Source of the DNA: Hermodice carunculata
Taxonomy: Eukaryota; Annelida; Polychaeta; Eunicida; Amphinomidae
Direction: 5' to 3'
NCBI GenBank assembly: GCA_964020975.1
Contig: CAXHWN010002633.1
Coordinates: 459,681-523,680, forward strand
Length of the DNA stretch: 64,000 nt
Shown here: positions 1 through 10,300 of the stretch, piece by piece
How positions within the stretch are numbered: position 1 is the first letter of the stretch
Layout: every line of letters starts with the position of its first letter
Program-made: the position numbers and the translations under genes
Notes under the pieces: model-generated
Told to the model about the DNA's origin: nothing
The model's database searches: none
The model's input: only the letters and a program-made list of their open reading frames with translations

Positions 1-100
1 TGCTCCACAGAACTATAGTATGCTCTAGAGGCCTATGGTATGCTCTACAGGCCTACAGTGTGCTCTGCAGTCCTACAGTATGCTCCACAGGCCTACAGTA
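1..100. repeat. 20-bp tandem repeat, 5 copies
   Basis: Five consecutive 20-base units of the form TGCTCTACAGGCCTACAGTA fill the first 100 bases, each differing at 2 to 5 positions. The array may run on beyond the left edge of the window. No function is evident. Confidence 0.9.
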
Positions 101-1019
101 TGTATACAAACATAGGCAGCAAACCAAAAAAAAGCCATCTTTTCTGGAGTTTTCCCAGAAATATGACAAACCATAACAACTCCCTGTTGCCTTAATTTGT
201 ACAATTCTTCAGGTCAGTGACTTGTAAGAGCATAGTCCCATGAGGAATACCATTATTGAATTTTTCTGTGGCACTTGGTCAATATGGGCCAAAAACTGTC
301 ATCCGGTCATGACCATTGAAAAGAAGGGGTGAAAAAAAAAAGCTGAGACGGACATAGATCACATGAACACAGCACATATACATTGATACTTTGTCATGTC
401 CACCATATCCTTAGGGGCAAACAGATGAAAAAAACAGCAAGTTATTCTTTGTGCTCAACATTTCAGCCAGCAGCCACTCTAAAGGTCAGTTCTTATGCCT
501 AACCCACAGCTATAAACCCTTTCCCAGCAAACAAGACCAGCATACATCTGGAAGAGTACAGCACTACATGTCTCACAGCCACATGCTTCTTCTGTAAATA
601 ACTGATACACATTTCCACAAACATATCAGCCTGTTTCCATTTTTTTTTTTTGCATTTCGCAAGCTTGCACATCAGGCCCTATCTCTGCACTTCCCTTGGC
701 AAATGAGACTTTGACTCTGAAGCAGTGTTTTCGGAAGGGAACATCTTGTGTATAAGTAATTATTGCTTGACAGTATGGTTTGAGATATTTCAAAGGAAAA
801 CAGGGGAAGGAGGGAAAGCAGCCCGTGTCTCTTTAGAGTGTCATTTCAATGAAAATACAGACTCCCATCCCATAAAAAATCCAACCAAGAGGGTCATGAT
901 GGTCCTCTGCTCTGCCGACTGGAAGCTGCTGCTTCGACAAATGAAGAATTTACTACTGTTCATATGTACTGTATCAATGCTTACCAAGCTGACCAAAAGT
1001 TTCCTACTACCAAGCTAAA
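101..1019. other. Non-coding AT-rich stretch, no gene recognised
   Basis: Short ORFs here (for example 725-1018, GTG start, 97 codons) have no recognisable domain and no convincing splice sites. At 886-925 a phrase AGAGGGTCATGATGGTCCTC followed by TGCTCTGCCGACTGG resembles the head region of the interspersed repeats seen elsewhere, so part of this stretch is probably an old repeat. Confidence 0.5.
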
Positions 1020-1865
1020 AGATATACATGTATGTCAGTTTAACATTTCAAGGTCATTCAGAGTCAAAATTAAAAACACCTAAAGAAACTTCGGTACTTT
1101 CCTATTTATGTTTAATTGTAACTGAGGGCCCAGGATTACGAAGGTATATCTATAAGCAGTACGTTAGTTTGATCTTTCAACATCACTCCAAATTAACATA
1201 CACAACTCCAAAACAAGAGGCCTATGAGTCTAACGCTCTGCTGACATGTAATCAGATGACCATCATAAAAAAAAATAATAATTTGTTAAAATGTATGCCT
1301 TCATGACCTTGAGATCATAGAATAGGTCATCCATTTTATGCACCATCAAAACTTCCACATGATACACATTTGTGGTATATTTGGTAATGTTAGCCTTATT
1401 CTTTCTCAACACATTGAATTTAGTGTTCTTTACATTTAAGTAATTAATGACCTTGATAAATTGGTCAAGTTCACAAAAATATGTCAAAATTTGATCACTG
1501 ACCTAATGTATATTTGGTGTAAATGTTGTTGTTCCACCTAAACTTATTGTTACAATAATGAATTTTACATGTTTTTGATATCTCTGATGTTAGTTCTAAT
1601 TAATACAACCAGAGGCTCCACCGTGACCCTAAACATCATAGACTTCTGTCTGTATATTCCTGTGATGATAAATGGATATATGTACACAAGTTATGTTTCA
1701 TTCAACGTCACCCCCCCCCCCAAAAAAAATCATTTCCTACAATGCATTTCTTCTGTAAGCTTTGACAAAGTATGCCAAGGTCACCCATATTATGGAACAT
1801 AAAACTTCTACATATAACACGCATTTGTGGTACATTTGGTATTGTTAGCCTTATTCTTTGTCAGA
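1020..1865 (+). mobile_element. Family A interspersed repeat (Helentron-like), 5' part
   Basis: A head with AGAGGCCTATGAGTCTAACG and GCTCTGCTGAC lies at about 1217-1250. It is followed by the family body: a TCAGATGACCATCA phrase, a TGACCTTGAGAT motif, an ATTTGTGGTATATTTGG phrase, and a section ending in ACCAGAGGCTCCACC. No protein is encoded. The 3' tail is missing; the repeat gives way to family B sequence near 1866. Bases 1020-1200 look like a second, more diverged piece of related sequence. Confidence 0.7.
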
Positions 1866-2060
1866 ATAACTAATTGAATGTTAATCATTATAATTTAAAT
1901 TGCTACAACTTTTGTTTTAAATTCATTAGTTGCGCAATGGTCAATAACCCTCTAGTAGAAGTTAGAATGACATCTCTATATATTGTACTTTTGAAGATAT
2001 TCAAGATTTAAAATTTCAAATGCCCCTTATTTGCATCATCATTCCTCTGCATAAAAAGGT
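1866..2060 (+). mobile_element. Family B interspersed repeat fragment
   Basis: This contains the family B body phrases AGTTAGAATGACATCTCTAT and TTTTGAAGATATTCAAGATT, followed by a TTTGCAT segment. The same order recurs near 5.0-5.3, 5.5, 9.6 and 46.2 kb. It abuts the GAAA/GGAA microsatellite. Confidence 0.7.
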
Positions 2061-2074
2061 CCAACTCCTTGTAT

Positions 2075-2081
2075 GGAGGGA

Positions 2082-2162
<81 letters not shown>

Positions 2163-2229
2163 GAAGGAAGGAAGGAAGGAAGGAAGGAAGGAAGGAAGGA
2201 AGGAAGGAAGGAAGGAAGGAAGGAAGGAA

Positions 2230-2314
<85 letters not shown>

Positions 2315-2316
2315 GA
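2075..2316. repeat. GAAA / GGAA / GAAA composite microsatellite
   Basis: About 240 bases of pure tetranucleotide repeat. A GAAA block is followed by a GGAA block (about 2160-2233) and a second GAAA block. One strand is entirely purine, so triplex (H-DNA) formation is possible. The long Lys/Glu/Arg-rich and Phe/Leu/Ser-rich ORFs across it are products of the repeat and are not genes. Confidence 0.97.
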
Positions 2317-3705
2317 AAATCAGAAAAGTGTGTGTTGACAAACACTTTAATTAATGGCTATATGCCCCCTCCTCCTTTGGAGGGGGGGGGGGAGGGGGCA
2401 TAATTATATCAGTTAAATACTGCCATAATGACTGGCATTAGCAATCTGCTTGGTGCATTTGATACTTCCTCCATCCCCCAGCCCTATAAACCAGTCAGCA
2501 GCAACTGTAAGTTGTAATATTTGTAGGCGAATCAACAGTTCTCAGAGTAGTAAAAAGTTCACCAATTTCACTTAAATTTTCACAAAATTTTAGCAACATA
2601 CCTATAAATTTGGGTTAAAATTAGATGTTAATTGATACCTCATTGTAAAGGGAACATCTCAAAACCTGCAGGCAAGAGAAAGTCTGTGTGATATTCCATG
2701 CTGCACTGTATTGATGCTTGACAGAGAGAATTAACTGGATGCAATTTCATGTGTTTTTTGTTTGTTTTTTTTTAAACTGTAATTAATTCATATATTGTCA
2801 TCAAAGATGACTTTTTCATATTTAAAGGTTCCTTGCAACAAAGTTGGTATTTTCTGCAATACTGAAGTTAGATACATTCAATGCAAATCCTTGGTAAAAA
2901 CAAATTGTGGCTTCAATTTATTATGTCTGACAAGAATTGGGAACTCCATTAGGTAATAGACCATGGTTGTGATTGTCTCGTTGCTCATCCAGTCTCAATG
3001 AAGATAGATGGTACTTGTGAAGATACTGTATTTTCAGGATGCTGCTGCTTCTTTTTTTGAATAAAGTTAGCCAAGTTCAGTTCTCCTGCAGTACAGAGTT
3101 ACTTCATTGGTGGCCATGTAGGTGTGATGTGTGACAGGCCAGGTGAGAACTTTTTGCTGAGGAATTCCCGTGAAGTGACCCTGCCCAGAGCACAACTCTC
3201 ACACCAGTTTAAAGCTGGCATCCAAGTGTTGTTTTTCATATCAATCAAAAATACTTGAACCAGGTTTCATGTCATAAATTTTATTTAACTGTGTTTTTCT
3301 CAGATTTTTCATATGTTAAATACTATTTACCAAATTCTAAAATATTAATTTACAGATCTCGTACACTCAAACATGCTAATATGTGAAACAGAAGCATTTG
3401 CAACTGTAGTCTGCTGCCAAAAATTGTCACATATGCACTACAAGCACCATCTGGTGTCAACAATCGATATTAATACACCAGGGAAAACTCTGAGCATAAT
3501 ACAGAAGAAATAAGAAAATTTTTCCAGTAGCTGATCTCACGGTGCACTATTAACATGATTATAAAGTGAAGGTAAAAATGAAATATCATATTTATTATGC
3601 TGATGCATTCAGAACTATTTTTAAGGGTTAAACAGTAGGCGTTCCTCTGTATTCCAAGTGCAGTTCATTTACTTCCTCCGGCAGTCATGGATTTACATGA
3701 ATTTT
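2317..3705. other. Non-coding stretch, no gene recognised
   Basis: AT-rich unique-looking sequence with a G-run near 2383-2398 and short homopolymers. I see no ORF with coding character and no transposon ends. Confidence 0.5.
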
Positions 3706-3713
3706 TTTTTCAG

Positions 3714-3822
3714 GTATTGGGCTGTCAACACTGAGACGGTCTCCCGGCTGTGGCATTTCCAGGTGGGACATTCAGTGCTCGTAACACGCAGTCACCATCA
3801 GAGAACCTACTGGGAAATTTGA
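3714..3822 (+). CDS. Candidate 3' coding exon, function unknown
   Basis: A strong-looking acceptor (nine T then CAG at 3711-3713) is followed by an open frame: one base, then YWAVNTETVSRLWHFQ, then a further 19 codons to TGA at 3820-3822. An internal CAG/GTGGGA at 3760-3768 could be a donor, giving a 49-base exon that ends in phase 0. An AATAAA lies near 4059. No domain is recognised and no partner exon could be identified. This may be a chance combination of a T-run and a short open frame. Confidence 0.2.
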
Positions 3823-4905
3823 TCAAACTCCTCCATATGCATCTGCAGCAGCACATTCATGTGCTTTGGACAGCAGCCAAAATCACGAAGTCTGCATTAG
3901 TTGCACAAGCAGCCACAAACAGTGTCTTGAGAAAAACTTATTGTGCAGGTGGCCTCACCGTACAAGGTCCGTGGGCATCATCCCTGCATGCAGTCTATTA
4001 ACAGCAATATCTATCACAGTCACATCATTTCAAATTACATGCACATGAAACCAGCTAATAAAATTTCATGTAAATATGCGAGTCAGGATTGTTGCCCAAG
4101 GAAAAAAGTTCTTATGATAAAACTATGCATAAATGTCGATAATTCTGCACATTCTAATTATACTCAAATTGATCATTACTTTGTTGGTATATCTTGCTTA
4201 TGTTTTTCAAATGTACCATCTATCAAATGTACCTGCAGTGGGCATTTGGCTCTTTAATCTGCATAATTAATAAACTTCTGACTCATTCACACTGTCACTC
4301 ACACAGCACGTGCCCTAGAAACCCACCATTCTTCATGTCATACACCTGGTAACACCACTGCCTTGACTTTGGACATGGTCGTTATAGAAACTTTTTTTAG
4401 ACATACAACATGGGCAGTTCATGTCGTATCTTTTGCTTGGAATAATTCAGTAAAACATTTGCCCCAGGTGTCCACTTGAACTAGTCAATTCCATGAGAAC
4501 GCACACAATTACATGTACTGAGCCTCCTAATTGTTCCCTTTAAAAGGCCCAGTCAGGGACATAACGAGAGCTCTGTTTGATTATCATGGTGAACAAAGCC
4601 TCCTACATGGCTGGCAACCTGACACACCGCGGATGAGAACATCTCAGATGCTGTGAAAATTACAAAATGCGTTTACGGCTTTCATACATACAATGTAATT
4701 AATATCTGTACACACAACAACTCGCATCTTAAACAAAGCCTGTCTATTGATGACCCAATAGTGTGTAGTAAACAGAAAACACATTGCTGATGTCAAATAA
4801 TGGAGATAATTCATCACATTAATAGCTGGATCTGAAGTAGACAGTGGTCAACCTGACCTAGTCAACCATGGGCTATCTCCAACAACAACACAATCTCATA
4901 ACTTG
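3823..4905. other. Non-coding stretch, no gene recognised
   Basis: Overlapping ORFs of 60 to 104 codons at 3750-4257 show no recognisable domain. The stretch 4,625-4,750 contains TGTAATTAATATCTG and CpG-bearing unique sequence that could be regulatory, but nothing specific can be assigned. Confidence 0.4.
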
Positions 4906-5375
4906 AAAAATTTGATTTGCTTGTCAGCAAATCAGTCTATGTGCCGAGAAAACTTTTAAAGATTGCCTATTCAGTATTTATTTCAGTCCTGCAACAATAA
5001 CCTATAAATTGAAGTTGGAATGGCTTCTCTATCTATAGTAATTTCGAAGATACTCAAGATTTAAGTTTTGTGTATTTGCCTAATTTGCATAAATCAAACT
5101 GATCCAATTTTGATTTATGGTTCATTGGATGCAGCTATCTCAAAAACCTATTAATTGAAGTTAGAATGGCACCTCTGTCTCTAACAGTTTTAAGATTATT
5201 CAACATAAAAATTTTGTGAATTTGCCTACTTTGCATAAATTGGAATGCTTCAACTTTGGTTGATATTTCATTGGGTGCAGCTAGGTCAGCAATCTGTCAA
5301 ATAAAGTTGGAATGACACCTCTATCTGTAATACCACGGACTGTCTTCCATAACAGAAATCCCATAACTAGACACA
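4906..5375 (+). mobile_element. Family B interspersed repeat, copy 1
   Basis: The head is a hairpin, TTTGCTtgtcAGCAAA with flanking bases (about 4915-4935), followed by TGTGCC and AAAACTTTTAAA. The body has two or three repeats of a module of roughly 190 bp: an AAGTTRGAATGRC phrase, then a GATATTCAAGATTT phrase, then TTTGCATAAAT. It is non-coding. The next copy follows directly, so the pair is a tandem arrangement offset by about 465 bp. Confidence 0.75.
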
Positions 5376-5935
5376 AACTGATTTGCTAGTCAGCAAATCA
5401 GTCTGTGTGCCTAGAAAACTTTTAAAAATTGCCTATTCAGTATCTATTTAACTCCTGCAACAATAACATATCAAATTGGAAGTTAGAATGACACTTTCAT
5501 TTATAAATTTTAAAGTTACTTAAGATTTAAATTTTGTGTACTTTCCTAACTTGAACAAATTAAAATGCTACATGTTTGGTTGTTTCACTGAATGCAGCTA
5601 TGTCCAAACCCTATAAATTGAAGTGGGATTGGCACCTGTATTCACAATAGTTTTGGATATTCAACTTTTAAATTTGTAAGTGCTCCTAATTAGTATAATT
5701 TAAAATGCTACAGCTTTTGTTCACTGTCCATTAAATTGTCAGATGTCACAAACCTGCATGTACAACTTGGAATTTTGTGTTTAGCTGCAATAGGTTTGAA
5801 GGTATGGAGCTTTCAAAATTTTAATTGCAAGTACTCTACATAATTCTTGACATCACGACTATTCCAGACAACATGCAGAACTTCACTACAAGGTTAATCA
5901 CTGTGCTAAGTTTAATACTTTTCATAACAACAGTA
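5376..5935 (+). mobile_element. Family B interspersed repeat, copy 2
   Basis: The head hairpin TGATTTGCTagtcAGCAAATCA is perfect (9-base arms). The same body phrases follow: AACTCCTGCAACAATAAC, AAGTTAGAATGACAC, GATATTCAAC. It runs up to the GAAA microsatellite. Non-coding. Confidence 0.75.
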
Positions 5936-5940
5936 TCTGA

Positions 5941-5972
5941 GGAAAGAAAGAAAGAAAGATAGAGAGAAAGAG

Positions 5973-6055
<83 letters not shown>

Positions 6056-6056
6056 A
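5941..6056. repeat. GAAA microsatellite
   Basis: About 115 bases of GAAA with a few GA interruptions at its left end, followed by ACATGTACGG and a run of G at 6067-6080. ORFs across it on either strand are artefacts. Confidence 0.97.
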
Positions 6057-6115
6057 CATGTACGGGAGGGGGGGGGGGGGGAAACAAGGTCTGTTGGCAC
6101 ACCTACTTAACCAAA

Positions 6116-6350
6116 AAAGATCTGCTTCAAGGCAAATCTGTCATTGTGCCTTCCAAGCTTACATAAATTAAAATCCTACAATGCTGTACATATAATATAG
6201 CAAGACATAAAAGACCATGAGAATGGCACAGGCAGTCTTTTACGTGTTCAATCTTGCACACAACCTGACATGAAATAAAGAAATAACTGTGTATGGGAAT
6301 CTAAATTGGATTGGCAACTTTATCTTTAATAACTGTGAAAATATAGTGAA
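6116..6350 (+). mobile_element. Family B repeat fragment
   Basis: The head AGATCTGCTtcaaGGCAAATCT followed by GTCATTGTGCC matches the family B head at reduced identity. It is followed by diverged body sequence (TTGGATTGGCAACTTTATC). Non-coding remnant. Confidence 0.5.
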
Positions 6351-6417
6351 CACGTGCACTGATTATCATAAGTGAGGTAGACCTATTAGCCTAGCAGCTA
6401 GTACTGCAGAGGCTCAC

Positions 6418-6618
6418 CAGGTGTCCCTGGTGGTCTACCAATGTATGTCACTCTGTTCCCATGGAAAACCACTGTGCTGGTCTTTGCATCCTCTCTTTTG
6501 ATGGCAACAATCTGTGTCCAGTAGAGTCCTTTGGGAACATGCATGTACAGTTTCCCTTTCCAGACCTGTTGCAGCTGGGTATAATACAGTTTTTTGGCAT
6601 CACACTCCCATGTGTACA
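6418..6618 (-). CDS. Candidate internal coding exon, 201 bp, phase 1-1
   Basis: On the minus strand a T-run of about 17 bases, then AACCAAGCTGAAAAG, precedes an open frame starting VYTWECDAKKLYYTQLQ and continuing through KLYMHVPKGLYWTQIVAIK to RVTYIGRPPGTP. It ends at CCTG/GTGAGC, a good donor. If these sites are used the exon is 201 bases with phase 1 on both sides, the pattern typical of shuffled extracellular modules. The alternating hydrophobic residues around TQIVAIKRED and STVVFHG suggest beta strands. I do not recognise the family. A simple ORF of 74 codons by chance remains possible. Confidence 0.35.
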
Positions 6619-6625
6619 CTTTTCA

Positions 6626-7190
6626 GCTTGGTTAAAAAAAAAAAAAAAAACCCTCCTGTCAGCTGCAAGAAGCTTCCCAGTATGGTGCCCCCCCCCCCCC
6701 CCCCAAGCACATTTTTGAAACTCATAATTTCCCAGTTGTGACCATCAATGCCTTACAAAGCTCCATGCGTGTTTATTTTATGCCGTGAGACACTACTAGT
6801 TTCATCAAACATTTGGAAGATCTTAACATTGAACTTATCCATTTCCAATGTGGCAACAGATCATCTTGCTTTATACAGGGGCCAGGGCACTGCATGCCAC
6901 ATTTTAATGTAACTTTACTGCTTCCGCTTTGTTGATAAGCAGGCTATTCCATTTGAAATAGTTTTTCAGTACTGGTGGTAACTCAAAAAACACACAAGGG
7001 TTCTTTAATTCTAATATATTTTTTTTTAAATTCACAAATATTTTTATTTGACTATTTCTGACCATGTATGTATGTCATGCTGCTTGTTCTGTTGACCAGG
7101 ACCTGTGACCAGGAATGCAGGCTGCAAAATCTCTTCAAATAACAAAGAACCTAAGACTGGGTGCAAGATGGCTGTTACTTCCTACTCATT
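6626..7190. other. Non-coding stretch with homopolymers
   Basis: Contains a run of A at 6634-6650, a run of C at 6691-6704 and otherwise unremarkable AT-rich sequence. No gene seen. Confidence 0.5.
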
Positions 7191-7192
7191 GG

Positions 7193-7712
7193 GGCTGGGA
7201 CGATACACTTTTCTCATGTTTTTGATACATATCTTGGTGCAGACCTTACCAATAAAATACATATCCCGATACACTTCAACTGTCTGTTTACTGGGGCTCA
7301 TAATAACATATATCGTATGTCTACAATAAGCCCTAAGTTACAGCATAATAATTCATCTAGCTGGCACTATCATCATGCTATTCTGAATCAATATACAGTG
7401 GTACCTGCTGTATGTAACCACTGCTGTAAGCAGCCGCATTGCTTTTTGGGTCACTAGGCTCTGACTAGGAGCCAATTTCTTCGCAAAATTTATCTGTGGT
7501 GACAGGTTACCTGCTGTATATCACATGCATGGAAATATATGTTAAAAATATTCCCATCAGTTTCATTTGATGACATTTCAGGGAAAATATTTTGAATTTT
7601 TTGTCAAAGTTTCCTATAAGACCCATATCACGACACACCTTTGCATATCGATACAATGTATCACAAAGTAATATACCACGATACATGGATATATTCATGG
7701 ATCGTCCCAGCC
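7193..7712. mobile_element. hAT-like MITE, interrupted by a pogo-like MITE
   Basis: Inverted ends: GGCTGGGACGATAC at 7193-7206 and its near-complement (13 of 14) at 7699-7712. Interior phrases such as GATACATATC and CGATACA recur on both sides, as in GGGCTGGGACGATACA-type non-autonomous hAT elements of many animals. A clear 8-bp target duplication was not found. No transposase frame remains. A second MITE (7396-about 7527) lies inside. Confidence 0.6.
7396..7527. mobile_element. pogo-like MITE, right-truncated copy
   Basis: Starts with TA then CAGTGGTACCTGCTGTATG, the same left end as the copies at 11,389 and 31,367. The right end is lost: the sequence runs into GGTTACCTGCTGTATATCAC and no terminal CACTGTA follows. 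It is nested in the hAT-like element. Confidence 0.6.
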
Positions 7713-8092
7713 ATGCTATTTATCCAGTGAATCCACAAATAATTAATGATAAACAAGGGGATAATTGATAGAGAGGTGTTAATACTCCCAAAGGTCACCC
7801 CAGGGCACCCTCACTGGCCTCAGTATAATGTGAATACTCAGTGGCTGCCACTGTGCCTGCAGCAGGGCCCTCAAAATGGACCCAGTCATTTAAAAGTTTT
7901 CTCCCCTGCTTATGAACATATTATAAAATCATTTTGAAGCAGCCGAAGTATGATTTAAGCTAGGGACCCAGAGAATATTATGGTCCATATATATACAAAT
8001 CAGCACAATTCATTCAAAATCAACTGCTCTTTCCTTGAACCCAGCTTGTTTGATTTCCTTCACAGTAAGATCATTATTGGGTCTTCAGTCAC

Positions 8093-8296
8093 CTTGCCGA
8101 AACGCGTTGATATAACATGAATGCTGTAGGCGTTCATTCTTCTGTCACTTCCCACACCTCCTTTTCCCCCTCCCACCTTCCTATCGACAACAGGGCTGCT
8201 TGTGTTCTGCTGTCTGAGCAATCTTGGCCCTACATGCATGGATTTTGGGAAATTCCTTGCCTCACAGCCTACAATGTCTGGGTTGAGCTTGGCCAC
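8093..8296 (-). CDS. Candidate internal exon, 204 bp, phase 0-0
   Basis: On the minus strand, GATTCACAG precedes an open frame beginning VAKLNPDIVGCEARNFPKSM and ending NAYSIHVISTRFGK at a GGCAAG/GTGACT donor. The middle is Gly-rich (VGGGKGGVGSDRR). It is 68 codons with no frame loss between the proposed sites. The acceptor lacks a good pyrimidine tract, and the phase does not match the neighbouring candidates at 6.4 or 14.9 kb. No domain is recognised. It could be a chance ORF. Confidence 0.2.
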
Positions 8297-8352
8297 CTGT
8301 GAATCTCTGTTTACACAATGGGGATGTCACAAAGGCAAAACTAAAAAGAAAA

Positions 8353-9201
8353 TTAACTCTTTCACGACCACAGTGACTGTAGTCGCACTCTAAATCAGTG
8401 TAACCACGCCATTCAAATTGCTTCAAGCAAAGAGCCTTTCAGGGTGTGACATTAAGGCCTGCCCACCTGTCCCAGGTACTTTTTTAAGCAAAAATTTGAG
8501 TAAAATGACAATTTCCTAAAATTAAGCTACTGTGTGAGTAGTGATCCTTCAATCCTTGTGAATTAGGCAAAGACTCAATCATTTATTTGACCAAGACTGA
8601 AAAGTGGCAGGTTTTGTATGGTATTAACTCTTCCACTGCCAAATTTTGGACTGAGTCCACAGCTTTTCTCCGCATGCATTGGGCACACTGTGCCCAATGC
8701 ACGTGGACAAAAGCTGTTGACCTGGGATATTGACTCTGGAACTATAGGCATACCGATACTTGAAAGGTCTTTTTACGAGGCATACGAATCTGGGATCCTA
8801 GAGATAATTGAGACTAGTCTGACTTTATAAGTAGATCGACTTTATTCATGATTGGCACGGAAAGAGTTACACTGGGTGACACAATGTCAGTCAGTCAAAC
8901 ACAACTGTTACTTTCCACTTCACAGCCTGCATGATTTCGCAGGGGACAGGTAAAAACCATGTTTGGACAGGTGATACTTGCCCCCAACCTGCCCTGTGAG
9001 ACAAGTGAGACAAAAAGAAAGCTAATGTTTACCCACGCTTTCATTCAAGTACAAGCGAGGCTAGACTTTAGATGGTAGTTTAGGTTGATATCTTTTGTCC
9101 ATGACAACAGCATTCCTTGGCACACTGTGCAGGCACTGCCTGCAGACAGCACACAGCTTAGCTCGTGACTTTGTGCTGACCACAGGAACTGAAAGAGTTA
9201 A
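8353..9201. mobile_element. TTAA-flanked MITE (piggyBac-like ends), outer element
   Basis: The left end TTAACTCTTTCACGACC and the right end (complement TTAACTCTTTCAGTTCC) share a TTAACTCTTTCA terminus. The TTAA at each edge is the target duplication used by piggyBac-type and Kolobok-type transposons. No transposase is visible. A second element of the same general class sits inside at 8624-8870. Confidence 0.55.
8624..8870. mobile_element. TTAA hairpin MITE, copy nested in a related element
   Basis: The left end is TTAACTCTTCCACTGCCAAA; the right end complement is GTAACTCTTTCCGTGCCAAT, with the right TTAA changed to TTAC. The left half contains an imperfect hairpin around TTGGGCACACTGTGCCCAA with outer arms CACAGCTTTT and AAAAGCTGTTG. 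The same hairpin core occurs at 26.6, 46.96, 47.3 and 55.1 kb. Confidence 0.75.
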
Positions 9202-9289
9202 GTGCATGCCGACTACTCCAGGCATATCTGCTGCTTCCTTCGGGAGAGGTAGTTTACATGTTCACACTTGCTGCCGAGTCCTGTATACA

Positions 9290-9315
9290 GTCACGAGTGT
9301 GTGTGTGTGTGGAAT
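9290..9315. repeat. Short GT microsatellite
   Basis: A GTGTGTGTGTGTGTG run. The ORFs of 92 and 64 codons crossing it on both strands have no recognisable content. Confidence 0.8.
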
Positions 9316-9479
9316 GATATGCCACTGTACTAAACAGGCAGCTTGGAAAAGAAATTTTATCCAGGATACGTAGCAGCATTCCACAGCACGTTTTCCATAC
9401 ATTGCTTGCAAAAGTGCACGTACACATGTATATTAAATTAATATACATGTATCTTTATGTGGAACCATTTTAAACATTT

Positions 9480-9757
9480 TCAAAATTTTGCCTTTTATAA
9501 TTCACTTACATAGCATATTTTTCAATGCTGCAGCTTTTGTTCCCTGATTTCCAGATGAGTCCACGACACAATTCTAGAAATTGGGATTTGAATGGCAAAT
9601 CTATCTAAAATGGTGATGAACAAATTCAATGCTTTGAAGTTTGTTTATGAATTTATTTAAAGGAAATGAAATGCTACAATATTGTTTACTGATGTGCCCA
9701 TACCTTGGAACGGCATCTCTCTCTCTGTAATCATTTTGAAGATACTGAAGATTTGAA
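9480..9757 (+). mobile_element. Family B interspersed repeat
   Basis: Body phrases GCTGCAGCTTTTGTT, GGGATTTGAATGGC and GAAGATACTGAAGATTTG match family B. At about 9757 the sequence switches in mid-phrase to family A (GAGAAAGTAGCTCAAGGTC), giving a chimeric junction like the one near 1866 in the opposite order. Confidence 0.65.
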
Positions 9758-10300
9758 TTTTGTGAGAAAGTAGCTCAAGGTCATCCACATTGAGCAATAT
9801 CAAACTTAGACATGATACACACTTGTGATACGTTAAGTATCAATTGCCTTTTTCTTTCTCAACATATTAAATTTAGTGTCCTTTACTAAAGTGCTTAATA
9901 ATCTGTCAAGGTCATCCATTATGCAATATCAAACTTCATTATATCTGTGGTATATTTAAATTTGTATCACAGGCTTCAACCTTTCTACACATTTTGAATC
10001 GAGTGCCCTTTACTAAAGTGCTTCATGACCTTGAAACATAGGTCAAAGCCGCCCAAAAAATTTACAAAAATTTGATCATTGGCCTAATGCATATTTGGTG
10101 TTAATTTTGTATTTTTCAACATCAGTTTATTAAAACAAAAATGATACTCATTTGTTTTTGATATGTTGATATTAGTTCCAATCAATACCACCAGTGGCAC
10201 CATCTTGACAACAACTCCACACATCATAGAGCTTTGGGTCTGCATGATCTTCCTGTAGGTCTTGGACCAGTAACCTAGGCCTAATGCATTTACATGTTAA
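9757..10300 (+). mobile_element. Family A interspersed repeat, partial
   Basis: The family A body with CTCAAGGTCATCCACATT, CTTTACTAAAGTGCTT, a near-palindromic TGACCTTGAAACATAGGTCAA, and the segment ACCAGTGGCACCATC. It lacks a head and a tail. The ORF of 63 codons on the minus strand is incidental. Confidence 0.7.

Noticed and set aside
2020-2403. 127-codon Lys/Glu/Arg ORF and overlapping Phe/Leu/Ser ORFs
   Set aside because: They are translations of the GAAA/GGAA microsatellite; every frame is open because the repeat lacks stops.
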